Below, piece after piece: positions 1 to 11,655 of a DNA stretch of 64,000 nucleotides (positions within the stretch are counted from its first letter, which is position 1; each line of letters opens with the position of its first letter). Under the pieces are notes generated by a model. The model ran no database searches, had not been told where the DNA came from, and saw only the letters and a list, made by a program, of their open reading frames with translations. The DNA comes from Amborella trichopoda (lineage: Eukaryota; Streptophyta; Magnoliopsida; Amborellales; Amborellaceae). The position numbers and the translations under genes were made by a program. The stretch covers positions 5,032,816 through 5,096,815 of the forward strand of contig NW_006494789.1 in NCBI RefSeq assembly GCF_000471905.2, read 5' to 3'.

Positions 1-93
1 AATGCAACAACTAGGATTGAATCCTCAGGTCACCTCGAATAAAGAAGAGAGCTATCTTGATTGTTGAAACTGCTAGCAGTGAGTAGGGGTTAT
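1..93. other. Flank left of the first LTR
   Basis: This short stretch precedes the TGTTGG start of the first LTR. It does not resemble the sequence found upstream of the LTRs at 35037 or on the minus strand at 38590. The five bases before the LTR are GTTAT, but no copy of them follows the LTR end at 13724, so no target duplication can be assigned. Nothing coding is visible. Confidence 0.4.
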
Positions 94-1327
94 TGTTGGA
101 AGACATTTTTCATCATCATGGGTCAATGCAATTTTGACAGTTTCATAATAGCCCCATAACTGGCCAAGATCTTCATAAAGAGTCATAAAAGTCTCCAACA
201 AAGTTTCGTTGCATTTCAAGGTAGCACAGATTGAAAACAGTTTCAACAGAATCAGCCTCTAGCACCCTGAAATAGACCCTGTAACTAGAGCTATATTTTT
301 AATGTCTCAATTTTCTGTGGGACCAACACCATTGGATTTGGCACAATTGAAAACCCCCAAGGATCAAATTTTTGCTTGAACAGACATCCCAAGAGGAAGT
401 TATAGGTGAAAGAGCGAAGTAGGAGGAGCCGCACGCTATTCCCATGCGGCCACCCTGGAACTCAAATCCATTAAAGGGGCAGTCACGACAAGTGATTTTT
501 GATGCTCATATCTCACCCGTCTCAAGTCAAATCATGCTCAAATTTTGTGACCGTGTTTGTCTTGTCAAGACGAGCGTTTTGATATGTGGCGTGCCCTGCG
601 AGGACGCTCGAGTGCGAATAAATGCTAGGGAGAAGTTACTGATCCATGAAGAAAGTGCAGGAAAATCAATAGCATCATGCCTAGCTCGAGCGGCCAAATC
701 ACGCCGCGCAAGAGCCCGATCGATGCAAAACCGCATGCATAAGGTCTAGTGTTATCTCTAGTCTGAACCCCATACATGATGAACGGTCGGATTCTGCACA
801 CGAAGCCGTCGACGTGACTACAAATTTTGACCCTGGAATTTTAGATTCCAGCCAAAACTTCAAAGTTACAAAATCTTCGTCAGCGCAAAGAATTGAGCTA
901 CGTTTGTTGCAACGCGATCAAGACGGCATGCTTACTGTGATCCAGTGAAGAAATCACATAAAAACATCAAGGAACGAGCACACAATTGATCCAAAGTTTT
1001 AAGACTCATTGAAATTTCAAGTCACATGATCGTGCCCTAAAAACACGATCCATGGCACGAAGTTGGTATCAAATCGATCACCATGCTGAGCCCTACAAGA
1101 AAACAATCTTTCGATCAAACAGATACTAGAACAACGTCGGATCATCCATGAAAAATCATGCACATTGTAAGGCAACCAGGGGCTGTCTTGAAATTCCACA
1201 ACTTGTTAGAAAGGGGCAAATATGTCATTTTGCACCCTATTTTCTAATTTCTTTTACTTCAATTAAATCTTAATTTTCAGCAATTAGGTTTAATTTTGAT
1301 CAATTCACCCATGTTTGGTCACAATTC

Positions 1328-1335
1328 TATATATA
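1328..1335 (+). promoter_or_regulatory. TATA box of LTR D
   Basis: TATATATA lies in the same relative place as TATA boxes in the other LTRs (13932, 19852, and minus strand 53343-53350). It lies about 60 bp upstream of AATAAA, so transcription start and poly(A) site would lie close together, as expected around the R region of an LTR. Confidence 0.6.
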
Positions 1336-1819
1336 CCACATACCATCATTGTATGCAAAGGCTTGGAACCCTTTACCAAAGAGAATTTTTACTTAATAAA
1401 ATTCCCTTTCCTTCTCAGTTTGGGTCACATTTGGAGAGAGAGAGTAAGGAGAGAGAAACGTTTGGATCGATACCCCTAGGCTCAAGGTAAATCTTCTCTC
1501 TCTTCTTTTCTTTCTTCTTCTTCTTCGTTTGAGCACCCCTCAGAGGCCATGCACGGTAGTTGCAGTGACGTGCATGTCTCTTTCTTTTCTTTTTTTTTCC
1601 CTCCTGTGGTTTCACAGGTCGCGCATGGTGATGACAACTCCATGTGTGAGCTCTTTTCCCCTTTCTGTTCGTCCATCTCTTTCGCTCAGCGAGGTCTGCA
1701 AACGGCTCTACTCATCGTCGTCCACAGATATGCCCTCGAAGTCTCAGTGAAGAGCACAGATGGTGAAACTTATTGCCGCCTGTAGGGGTCTCCCCCTATT
1801 GCGCGCTAATCGCAGACGG

Positions 1820-2350
1820 CGATGCCTATCGCCACCCACGAGAGGTCTCGGCAACACCTATCGTCGTCCACGAGCTTCTTTCGTGTGCTCGGTGCTTATC
1901 ACCATCTGCGAGCTTCTTTCATGCGCTCGGTGCCTATTGCTGTCAGTGAGCTTCCTTCGCGTGCTCGGTACTTATCGTCGTCCATGAGCTTCCTTCGCAC
2001 GCTTGGTGCCTATCCCGTCTGGGAGCTTTCTTCTTGCACTCGATGCCTATCGTCATCCACAAGCCTTCTTCATGCACTCAGTGATATCACCGTCCGTGAG
2101 CTTTCTTTGTACTCTCGGTGCTTATCGACGTGCGCAAGCTCTTCTTGCATCCCACGCCTATCGCCATGTTCCTTGTCAAGAACTGTTGTCGCGTGCCTCG
2201 TGAATGGCTATCGCAGAGTGCTTCACAAAGCCTATCGCTGCCCGCGTAGGGGTGTGCTTCCTTCTTGTATTTCCCTAACGGTGATGCCTAGCGTCACCCG
2301 TAGTTCATTATTCACCCTCTACTCATTGTTCACCCTCTACTCATGAGCAA
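1820..2350 (+). repeat. Tandem array inside LTR D
   Basis: Imperfect copies of a roughly 45-55 bp unit of the type ...GGTGCCTATCGTCGTCCACGAGCTTC... run through this part of the LTR. Each unit contains a near-palindrome (GGCGAT...ATCGCC types). The related LTRs at 20220-20590 and 55380-55740 have fewer and more decayed copies. LTR A has a different, longer unit at 14740-15200. Array size explains much of the LTR length variation in the window. Confidence 0.65.
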
Positions 2351-3135
2351 TAGTGTCTAGCGCCGTCCAATGGCCGCGACACTACTACTCCACGGTTATA
2401 GGTGGTGACGCTTAGTGCTATCGGGACCCCATCTCTTCATTTTCTCGTGCATTTTCTTCTTTCTCTTCTCACTTGATCGAGGGTGGACTCTTTCTAGTGT
2501 TGCCATAGCGGCCTAACTATCAAGCAGTATTGTCATCGTGCTGGTCTTGAGTATCATACTTGTCTTGCTGTCACACCAGTTTAGGACAGTCATGTCGACC
2601 TTGGTTTTAAGTAGTATTGCCGTCATGCTGACCCAAAGTACTGTGTCCGTCTTGCTACCACTCCGAGTCGGTCATCGCACTGGTTCAACTATCAGGCTAG
2701 CCTCGTCCCCTTGTCGAGTACCCTCTTCTTTTCTCCTCTCAATCAAACCTTCCACTTCATCACCCTAACTTCTCACATTCTTAGCCATACGAATGTGCGT
2801 TGCTTGTCCTGCAAATTAACCATTGTAGTGTTGTACAAAAAACAAGGAGATTAAGAGGTTAAGGTAGGCCATTCCGAACCAGCTGAAGTAGCTGGGGGGC
2901 TTTCTGTCGTGATCTAAAAGGGTGCCCGCGTGAGTCAGCCCGAGTTAGTCATGGCCAGGTGAGGTTGCTCCCCACCGCACATCAAAAATTCCTCGCTCAC
3001 TAGTTGGACACCTACCCTTGTTCTTGAACAAGGTTCCCAAGAGAGAGATCTCAGGTCCGGGGTCTTTCGAACCGTAGACACCCCTCACTTGATCACCTAG
3101 ATCTAGCGAGGCGACATCTAGGCACCTAACCAGCT

Positions 3136-3154
3136 TGTGACTCCACTGGGGACT
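3136..3154 (+). other. Primer binding site of element D (tRNA-Arg type)
   Basis: The sequence TGTGACTCCACTGGGGAC follows the LTR end by three bases. It resembles TGGCGACTCCACTGGGGA, the complement of the 3' end of a plant tRNA-Arg, with one base lost near the start. The same site recurs at 16043, 21199 and, inverted, at 12243-12262 and 51835-51853. A tRNA-Arg primer is known for Ogre-type elements. Confidence 0.75.
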
Positions 3155-4530
3155 TATTATCCCTTCGTTGGTTCGCTTTTGTTTGATTAGTATTCCCTTT
3201 TACTTTCTACGCTTTCTATGACATCTGGGTTATTCAACTCATCCATCCGAGTCGAGGATTTTCTCATCCCACACTCGTGGCCATCTCAGGGAAGCGAGAT
3301 GCTGAAGCCTCCATCCTACACTCCTTCTCCGTCAGGACTCACAGTCCGGCTCCCAGGTTCTTTCCTGGGTTGGTGCAATAAGGGACTTAAAGGTCCCTGA
3401 CTCCTCGCTTCATCGCCCTAGCGGACCCTCTACCAGGGCCCCTTGTATTGGTAGCACATCTGCTACCACACACAACACGCACCCAGCTACTTACAAGTTC
3501 CTTGACACACACCTCACACACACTTGAAGGCTCATGGTCCATCCACTCGAGCCACATCTCGGAGCAACTTTCACGCTGCCTCAAACTTGCGTTCAAGGCT
3601 AAGCCTTCTTGGGCCAAACCCTGCGCGCACTATGCATACCAAAGCGTGGGGCAGCACCAGCTCTATGCCAGCTCGAGCTCATGAGGTTCGACCAGTTCAT
3701 CCTCCCTCTCACCATACAAAGCTTCACTCTGTGAGAGATTGGTTACTACTCGATCCCTCATAGACACAAGCTTGTGGGTCTCGACCTCTTAAGGTCGAAC
3801 TAGTTCAGCAAGCCCAGCTGACCCCCAAGTCACCCGAACGGCTAACCCTAAAGGTGCACACGCACCAGCTTTGCAGGTTCCTCCCCGAGCCCGACTCAAG
3901 CATAATCATGAACCAGCTACTTCTTCTGTTGATCTTCCTATACCAAGCAAGCACCTCGAGACCTGGTACTCAAAGGTTTTTGCTGAGAGTACCATCTTGA
4001 GAAAGCCGCCTCAAGTCAGACATGCACCCAGGCCTCACAAGGGAATCCAGGGTAATGGCCTGATGTCAGACCAAAGCATGTAGCCTCCAAGGAAGCGACC
4101 AGGTTGGCCTCTTTCCTTGGACCCCATACTTTGCTCTAGCTAATCGACACGGCCCTTGCTTGGTCAAGAAATACGGGGCAGTCCAAGCCTCAGGCTCGGT
4201 TCTAGGGTTAGGTCCATAGCCACCTCAGTATCAAGCAAAAGAAAGGTTTGCAGATTCTGACCAAAGAAGCCCTCAAGGTAGTTGAAGTTACCACCTTTGG
4301 TGACCTCTTGCCTCATAATCCCTTCTTCCCTCTATGAATCCCAGAGCTTGAGCCAGCCCAAGAGTATTACTTGGTGATCACTGCTAAGAAGCCACGCTCC
4401 CAAGACCATTAAGAACTCGGTCCTCACACGATCGGTGTACAAGGCTGGAGTTTAGTCGGGACATGCTTAGCCCCTGCAGACCGACTTGCCACACACGACT
4501 TGCCAACCCCAACCGTCTACTTTCCCACCT
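3155..4530 (+). pseudogene. Leader region with decayed ORF1 of element D
   Basis: This region matches the leader of the other copies. It contains the decayed equivalent of the ORF that follows the primer site in N1 (21247-21849), the inverted fragment (11656-12213) and B (51399-51761). A 60-codon open piece starts at 3218 (its residues include DFLIPHS, like DFLIPAF in the other copies), and further pieces lie in shifting frames up to about 3770. The part from about 3780 to 4530 is conserved in sequence across elements but has no stable reading frame. Ogre-type elements have an ORF1 of unknown function in this place. Here it is clearly broken. Confidence 0.55.
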
Positions 4531-4539
4531 GGCTCTAAC

Positions 4540-6490
4540 CTTCCATAAGAAATGGTCAGTGTCATGGTGATTAACGAGCCAGACAACGCCTAAGAAGATC
4601 AGATGAACAATTTCGAGGTAATGATGCCGTCCATTCTCGAAAAGATGGAACACCTAAAAGCCTCAGGGTCCCCTTGTTCTCATCATGCGATTCTCCATCT
4701 GGTGAAGACACAGTTCCCAGGCAAACTCCCCCACTGGTCTCCTGAGATAGCTCTGGGGTTTCCCAAACCGATATAGATGTCATGGTGGCCCTCAGTCTCA
4801 AGATCAAGGTCTTGGGCATGCAAGAGGCGTCACTTTACTAAAATCCATACCACTAGTACATCGACCAAGTGTTGTTTCCCCCGAACTATCAGAAAGGGAA
4901 GCTCCCCCTGTGCAATGGTACTATGTCTTCGCACTAGTATACAAAGGACTTTCAAGTGGCTTGTCGAGAGACAGCAACTAACAGGCGACTCCTCCTCCGT
5001 CAATTCATTGAGACTCTCGAAGAGCCAGATTTCCAGTGGTAGGCTCGACTGCCTCCAAACTCGATGCACACTTGACAGGAAATGGAGCAGTTGTTTTATC
5101 AATGCTTCTATGAAGTCCAAAGGAATGTCAAAACCATTGAGATCCTCACTTTGACTCAAGACCCTGGTGAGCCAGTTGACAAGTTCATCACCAAATGGAG
5201 AGAGCTGAAAACTTTTCATGCCACTCTCATGACTGAAAAAGAAGTTGTCCCGACCTGCATACGAAATATGCTTCCCGAGATCCCCCTGCAAGTCGAGGCC
5301 TCCAATCCACCCTCCATGTCAGAGCTCATCTCTAAAACAGTTCATATTGACGGTCTGTCCAAACGCTGCTTCAAGTACTATTGGAGCAAAACATGATTCA
5401 GCTGCCGGAGGTCAGCACTCCAAAACAAGATGGATAGGAGACAAACGAGACTTACTGTGCCTATCACAAGAAAGTTAGCCTGCCCACTCAAAATTGTTAT
5501 AAGCTCAACGACACTATGAAAGCGGCTCGAAGAGTTAAAGAAAGCGTTCAGGGCAACTGAGGCTTCTCAAATAGTGACAATGCGAGAAGATGATGGGGCA
5601 TCCGCCATCCTCCGTGCGCTATTTTTTGTAATGCTTGAAGAGGACACACCACGGCAAAGCCAACAAGGAAGCCCAAGTTCCTGCCTCTAGGAACTGAGAA
5701 CCTCTAGTGCTCGTATCATCTGATACGAGGCCATGATGTGATCTAATTCACTTGCTTCCATGAACTCTTCGTAAAGAAGATGCAATAATGCCAGGATGCT
5801 CATGGTAACCTAGAAGGACGCCCTCAAGTCCCTCTTCAACCAATGCAAGAAGAACTCCAGACGTAAGCCCTGGGAAGCGTTGAGCTAGACCCTCTATAGG
5901 ATCTCTTCTAGGCAATGCTTTAATAGGGTCTCGTTACTCCCAAGCCAACCAGGCAGCCTAAACACCCTGCCAAAAGTGCGGAAAACCTCTGGAGCCCATA
6001 TCACAAAGTATGGGGCCACGAGCTAAAAGAATGCTCTAGGTTAGAAGCTATGGTCACTTAGAAGATGCAGGATGGCCACATCATTTGTGTCACTCTCCTA
6101 GAGCGCTTCCAAGCTGTCACTCCCATCAAAGAGGAAATCCCACTATAGGTCCCCTATGAGCCTACACTGGGTTCTTCAGAGCCCTCGACTTCTCAACCCT
6201 GGGAAGTTTACCATGGGAAAAGTAGGCTCAAATCCCTAAAGTGTGAGGCAGTCCACCAAGCTAGGACTACTCATCAACCCGATAAGGTGAACGAAGCCCC
6301 TCCTCAGGATCCAGAAGGAGACGAGCACTCAGGTCAGCTCCCCGAAAGAACCACATCCCTCAACCACCAGTTGAGGAAGAATTCCTCAGGCCCCTTCCTC
6401 CACAGTCAACCTTACAGGATTTCATCTCAGACGCAGCTTTCCTTATCCTATAGTCCAATCAGAAGGACATCCCTGAGTCATCAACAGCTC
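4540..6490 (+). pseudogene. gag: gag of element D, broken and cut off
   Basis: This is the capsid/nucleocapsid polyprotein of a Tat-type element. The open stretch at 5082-5396 carries the retrotransposon gag domain: MEQLFYQCFYEV, LTLTQDPGEPVDKF and a CIRNMLPE block. The same gene upstream of it is in another frame (4777-5154). A zinc knuckle of the form CAYH...C is readable near 5457-5510. Further decayed knuckle-type pieces lie near 5700 and 6000, and proline-rich spacer follows to about 6490. There the sequence changes abruptly to minus-strand integrase. There is no protease or pol from this element. Stops and frameshifts are frequent, so it is not functional. Confidence 0.75.
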
Positions 6491-7200
6491 GATAGAGGGG
6501 AACTGCTTCAACCCACCTAGAGAAATAATCTGTTGCAGCTAGAATAAAGATATGACCCAGTGTCGAAGGAGGATCAATAGGCCCTACAATGTCCATACCC
6601 CAATGTGAGAAGGGTCATGATGCCATTGTAGGGTGTAAGGGCTCTAGAGGCTGATGCACAAGGCTTGAATGGATTTGGCACACTTGGCACTTCTTAGAAT
6701 AGTTTAAGGAATCAACAATCATCAAAGGCCAATAGTACCCCAACCTGCATATCCGTTCATAGAGCTTGGGACTAGACTAATGCAATCTATAGATTCTGAG
6801 TGTACTTCTTTCAAGACCTTATTTTCTTCTTATACGTCCACACATCTTAGAAGAATATCGTTAAATGACCATCTGAAGAGCCCTCTCCTTCAAGGAGGGT
6901 ATACTTGATAGACATTCGAGGCACACTATTGTGCTTGACACGGTCCTCTGGAAGTCTACCATGTCTTAGAAAATTAGGGAGGGGCTCTCTCCAATCTTCT
7001 ACGTGCTCAATTTTCATGCACATTGGGACGAAGAACGCCGGTTCCTGGTTTTGAACCTTAGCTTTTTTACTCCGTGCCTTTTCTTGTTCAGTCTTGATTA
7101 CTTCTTTAGTCGATAGAAGTGCCCTGAATGGATAAGGAGGGCACTCAAGGAAGATATTTCTCTCACGATTGGCATCCACCTTGGTTCTTAATTCAATGTG
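6490..7200 (-). pseudogene. int: Integrase N-terminal region and partial core (Tat type)
   Basis: On the minus strand, about 6847-7179 encodes the RNase H to integrase linker, with the block VEDWREPLPNFLRHGRLPED that is typical of Tat-type polyproteins. Then comes the HHCC zinc-binding region (CQVCQIHS near 6690), with a stop nearby, and the start of the catalytic core with WGMDIVGPI (first catalytic Asp) and ATDYFSRWVEAVPLYR near 6490-6600. The gene ends there, before the second Asp and the Glu of the DDE triad. It is therefore a truncated, non-functional integrase. Family assignment is secure from the linker and the core motif. Confidence 0.85.
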
Positions 7201-8080
7201 TCTCCATTTTGCAGCTCAGAAAAGTGTGGTTCCTGATGAGGATAATTGAATTGTAGCCACGAGTTTTGCAAGTGCATCAGCCTGCGAGTTTAGCCTCCTG
7301 GGGATGTGACTCAAGGATATGTCCTCAAACTGGACCATATATGATTTTACTGTATTATGATAAGGCTTGAGAGTGTCTTTTCTCACGTCATAGATCCCTT
7401 TGAGCTACTGGATAACCAACTCAGAGTCACTTGGATCTTGAGCTGCTCCATGTTCAGGTCAAAGGTTATCTCCAACCCAATTATAAGGGCCTGATATTCT
7501 ACCTCATTATTAATACCGGCCTCAACGAGAGAAAAATAATGTCGCAATACTCCTTTCGGGGTTAGGAATACCACTGGAGCCTCCATGGTTAGATTGGAAG
7601 GCTTCGTCAAAGTACAATTCCCATGGATGAGCAAGCTTTCCACATAATACTTCTTCGTCAAGGAGATCACTTGATACGGTAGACTCCACCGTACGGGGTG
7701 GGCTGCGAGAAAATCAACCAAGGCCTGGCCCTTGATGGCCTTTTGTGGGACATACGTGATGTCGAATTCCATCAGCAATAATGCCCACTTAGCAAGGCCT
7801 CTTGATATGAGTTTCACTTCATGATCAAGCAAGTAATGACGAAGTTTTTGTACTGCGAAGATTAGGGCCAAGCACATCTTCTTTACAGGGGGATAATTCT
7901 TCTCGACCCCTTGCATCCTCTGACTGAGATAATACAGTGTCATTTCTTTTCCCTCGTCATTGTTTTGGGTCAACAATGCCCCAAGTGACTTGTCCAGAGT
8001 GGTCACATATAGGATGAGAGGTTTTTCGAACATCGGTGTAGAGAGCACTGGACGGTTGAGTAAATGTTGCTTGATGTCAT
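7201..8080 (-). pseudogene. RNase H plus second (archaeal-type) RNase H
   Basis: The open frame at 7383-8048 (221 codons, minus strand) starts within the reverse transcriptase connection (PMFEKPLILYV) and runs through RNase H (SLGALLTQNN, LYYLSQRMQGVEKNYPP, LAKWALLLMEFDITYVPQ). The usual segment between HEVKLIS and GLAKWALL is missing, so the first RNase H has an internal deletion. After a spacer comes a second RNase H-like domain with LTPKGVLRHY and NNEVEYQALIIGLEIT. The expected FVDG-type first catalytic Asp of that domain is lost. A second RNase H after the first is a hallmark of the Tat lineage. The remainder (7201-7382) continues the second domain, with stops. Confidence 0.85.
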
Positions 8081-8620
8081 CAAGGGCTGCCTAACATGTT
8101 GCATCCCAAATGAATGGAGTATCCTTCTGTAACAGGTGTGTAAAGGGTTTGCAGCGACCTAAGAGATTTGAGATGAACCTGCAGATATACGCCAGCTGCC
8201 CTTGAAGAGAGAGAAATTCTGACAATGTAGTTGGTGATGGCATTTCTTGGATCACCTTGATCTTGACTGGCTCCACTACAAGTCCTCGATGTCTGACAAT
8301 GAACCCCAAGAAATTTCCTGAACGCACACCAAAAGCACATTTCAGTGGGTTCATTTAAGCTGATGAAGGCGTAGTCGCTCGAATACCTTTTCAAGGACTC
8401 TCATGTGAGCATCCTTCTCTTTGGATTTTACCACCAAGTCATCTACGTAACCCTCCATCGCTTTGTGCATCATATCTCTGAAGATGATCGTCATTCCAAG
8501 GTAGGTCATGATTTTCACACCTTTGTTGAACCGAGGGACAGAAGGGCCAACCTCAAACATGGAGAGCATATCAAGTTGTAAGGGTTCGATTTGAAAGTCA
8601 CAGGGAAGTTGAGATTCAGT
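8081..8620 (-). pseudogene. Reverse transcriptase C-terminal half
   Basis: On the minus strand the frame carries TIIFRDMMHKAMEGYVDDLV, with the YVDD catalytic box at 8438-8449, then KEKDAHMRVLEKVFERLR. After a one-step frame change come LKCAFGVRSGNFLGFIV and the thumb (QLAYICRFISNLLGRCKPF, about 8091-8354). The fingers and first half of the palm, and all of protease, are missing. Upstream codons of the same open frame (8351-8722) belong to the end of gag, so a deletion has fused gag to the middle of RT in frame. It is not functional. Confidence 0.85.
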
Positions 8621-8689
8621 GATTTCGAGGTGAGGAGAGTCTTTGTACGAATCACACGGTCTTTGCACAAATATCTGTAGCATTTTCCC

Positions 8690-11260
8690 CGCGTTGGCTG
8701 GTACTTCATAGACTTGTTTCATGTGGCAAGCTTCTTGAGAGTAGAAGCTTTGCCCCTTTGATTCTTTCAGTCTCTACTCAAAGTTGGGCTCAGGGGCCAT
8801 TGGGGTTTCTTTAGCTTCGAATTTTTGTGCTTCTTTGAAGAAGGTGGCTCTACTTTAGCTTTAACTGTCAGGGCATCAGCAACCATAAAGAATCCAACTG
8901 CCTGAGCTAGGGTCTTTTTCATCCGCTTTCATTGCGTCCTGCTCATGTTGATTCCTTCAAATTCTCCGTCAAGATCCTCGAAGTCTGGACATTTCAAGGT
9001 TGCACCTGCAAGAGACATTGAGGAAGAAGGATGAGAAGTAGAAGAGGAAGAAGGAGAAGGGCCAGAATGTGGGGGACTTTTAAGGTCGTTCCCCTCATCA
9101 GACCGATCTGGGCAGATTTTTATGTCATCACTAGGGTTGGACGTGTGTAGGGAATCTTTCAGGTCTTTCCCCTGCTTAGACCGTTGGAGGGTGCTTTTAA
9201 TGTCGTCATCCTCATTGGACGTGATCTGATGAGAGGATGACTTGGGGACGTCCTCTTGATGGGATGGAGAAGGAAGGAGGATCGTGCCGGGGATAAAGTC
9301 CAGTAAAGTTGGCAGTGGGGGAAGGGGCCTGAGAAATTCCTGCTCGACTGGTGGTTGAGCCATCTTGTTTCTCTGGTGAGCAGCCCTTGGTGCCCGTCTC
9401 CTTTTGGTTTTCTGAGGTGGTGGTTGATTCATCTTGCTAGGCTTGTGAACAGCCCTAGCTTGGTGAATTGCTTGTCGCCTTTCATGGCTGGGAAGTCAAG
9501 GGTTCAGTAAGATTTGAGTCATCTTTACCCAAGTCTTGAGTTGGGAGTCCTACCGTACCGGTGGAGCAGTGACTTGGGGATCACTTATTGGAACATTGTA
9601 AGACTCTTGACATTCCTGTATTTTCTTTGTGATTATATCTTGGAAACTGGTACATTCGCACAGGTAATGCCTCCATATCTAGTGGTATGGCCACCAACGG
9701 TCCTCAGTTCCCTGAGCAAGGCGTCGGGGCTGCACTGCCACTTTAGGTGCCATAAGACCTTCTTGACGCATTATAATGGAAAAGGCGTGAAGGAGACCAA
9801 GGGCTTCGTCTCCCTCTTGGATCGTTACTGCATGGGAGGCTTCTGCTGCCCCAAATGCATTTTTTAGCTCTTCAAGCCTGATCTGACCCTTCTAAATCAG
9901 AGCCTCGATAATGTCTTTCAGTGTGAAGCAGTCATCTGTGGGGTGGCTCACCCTTCGATGGTAAGCACAGTAATAATTGGAATATCACAAGAATCCATTC
10001 CTTATCAAAGGGTAGACTTTATTCCTATGCCTGGTCCAATAATCTTTCCGATTATGATTTCCAGGTGGGGGTACTCGGTTGTACAACTATTGATGCTTGC
10101 CTGCCTGAGGCGTTGTCTTTGTTGTGCTCACGCCTTTGGAGAGGTCCAAAGTTTGGGAGGGTTCCTTCTTTGGATTAGTGACCATGACAGTTGCACTGAT
10201 CACTCCTTTTTGTAGGTTGCCATGGTGTTAGTCCGAGAGCTACCATTGCCCCGATTGTTTCCTGAGCTTACAGATGATTGTCATGACCGGCTATGGTGGC
10301 ATGAAAGGGTTTCTATGCAGACCGATTTGGAGATTAGCTCTGACATGGAACTCAGATTGGAGGCCTCAACATGTAGAGCGATTTCAGGTCACATGTTCCG
10401 CGCACAAGTTTGAACTGCTTCCTTCTCAGGCATAGGATTAGGATCGCGAGCAGCCAAATTTCTCCATCTTGATATGAACTGGTCCACCGGCTCATCGGGG
10501 CCTTGGGTCAAGGTGAGAAGCTTCATAGTTTGAACCTCTCTCTCGACCTCATAGAAGCACTGGTGAAAGAGTTTCTCCATTTCCTCCCAAGTATGCACCG
10601 GTTTTTGAGGAGGTCGAGCATACCACTAAAAAGTTGGGCCATCAAGGGTTTTAACAAACTGGTGGAGAAGGAGTCTCCCATCGGCCGCTATTTCTTGGCA
10701 CGCTGCTTGGAAGTGGGCATTATGCTGATTCGGTGACGTGGTTCTATTGAATAGGGGAAACTTCCCTTTCTTGCAATCTGAGGGAAACTACACCTGGTCA
10801 ATGTATGAAGGGTACGGCCTTTGATAAGGCATTGCACCCTATATCCCTAGAATTTGTCTGTTCTTAAAGCTATGGGTAACCATAGCATCAATGTCTTCCT
10901 GTGAGGCGGGGTGAGGGATAGAATTGTCCTGTGAGGCAGAGGGAAGGGGCTACCTTAGAGGTGCACCATTTGAGTGATGGGAAATGACCTCATGGTTAGC
11001 TGATTATCGTGCAACATCTATATGATCTATCTTCTCCATCATTGCACTCACCATATCTTCGAACTTGTTCATGCGTTCTTTCTGTGAGGTAGGTTCATTT
11101 ATGACCATTACGCTGACTGTTTCTCCAGGGAGGTCAGCCTTAGTTGCTGTTGAGGGCTTGGGAACTTGATAGGTCGCATGCAGCAGATCGGTCAGTAGGG
11201 GGTCAGCATGCCCCGACTGGACTCGATTCTTATATGCTGATCGCATGAGGACCGGTTCTC
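8690..11260 (-). pseudogene. gag: gag of fragment E
   Basis: The minus-strand gag is in pieces. The N-terminal part is at 11004-11246 (motif ETVSVMVINEP, then MNKFEDMVSAMM). The gag core is around 10389-10800 (HTWEEMEKLFHQCFYEVERE, LTLTQGPDEPVDQFISRWRN). The nucleocapsid region at about 9440-9990 is mostly out of frame. The C-terminal region at 8929-9432 (167 codons) is proline- and serine-rich and contains two copies of an acidic repeat of about 26 residues (SNEDDDIKS... and DLK...). The protein is about the length expected for Tat gag but is interrupted by stops, and it is fused by deletion to RT at about 8620-8690. Confidence 0.8.
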
Positions 11261-11655
11261 GACGGTCTTGGAACCGTGGCTACTGAGTGGTGGGGTGCTC
11301 TTCTACAACACTAACCATAATGCAGGGCTCATGTACTTCTTCTTCAGGCTTCGTCATCTGAGCTGGTTGGCCCGACCACCTTGGTCACTTCCTTGGTTAG
11401 AATTTGTAGACCCTTACCATGTTTAGCTTTGAGGTTTTGATGGACCTCGTACCAAAATTGTAATCGGGACTGTGGCTGATCAGCTTTTCTTGCACAAGAG
11501 AGAGTTGTCTCCATCTGGTGAGGCAAAGGATGAGGGTCAGGGATTGTCTTTTTGTGCTCGAGTTGGCGCTATGATGGCATTGCCCTGAGTAGTGGGATGT
11601 ATATGATCAACGTTTGCAAGACCTGGCCTTGGGAGGTCTGATCCTGGACACTCAC

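Larger units (their letters stand above)
94..3132 (+). mobile_element. Full-length LTR of Tat/Ogre-like Ty3/gypsy element D
   Basis: The LTR starts TGTTGGAAGA and ends CTAACCA, directly followed by a primer binding site. It is 3039 bp, the longest of the related LTRs here (2562 bp at 18634, 2629 and 2789 bp in element B). In order it has a 5' part shared by all copies, a hairpin-prone ATCGTG/CACGAT motif near 1030, a TATA box at 1328, an AATAAA near 1396, a CT-rich tract near 1490-1610, a tandem array with words like GCCTATCGCC (1820-2350), and a conserved 3' end. The extra length comes mainly from the array. It should be the 5' LTR of element D because leader and gag follow in the same direction. 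The matching 3' LTR is only partly present, at 12656-13724. Confidence 0.85.

Noticed and set aside
1822..2346. 174-codon plus-strand frame, Ser/Cys/Leu-rich
   Set aside because: It lies inside the LTR array; the repeat is not a multiple of three throughout and the other LTRs do not keep it open.
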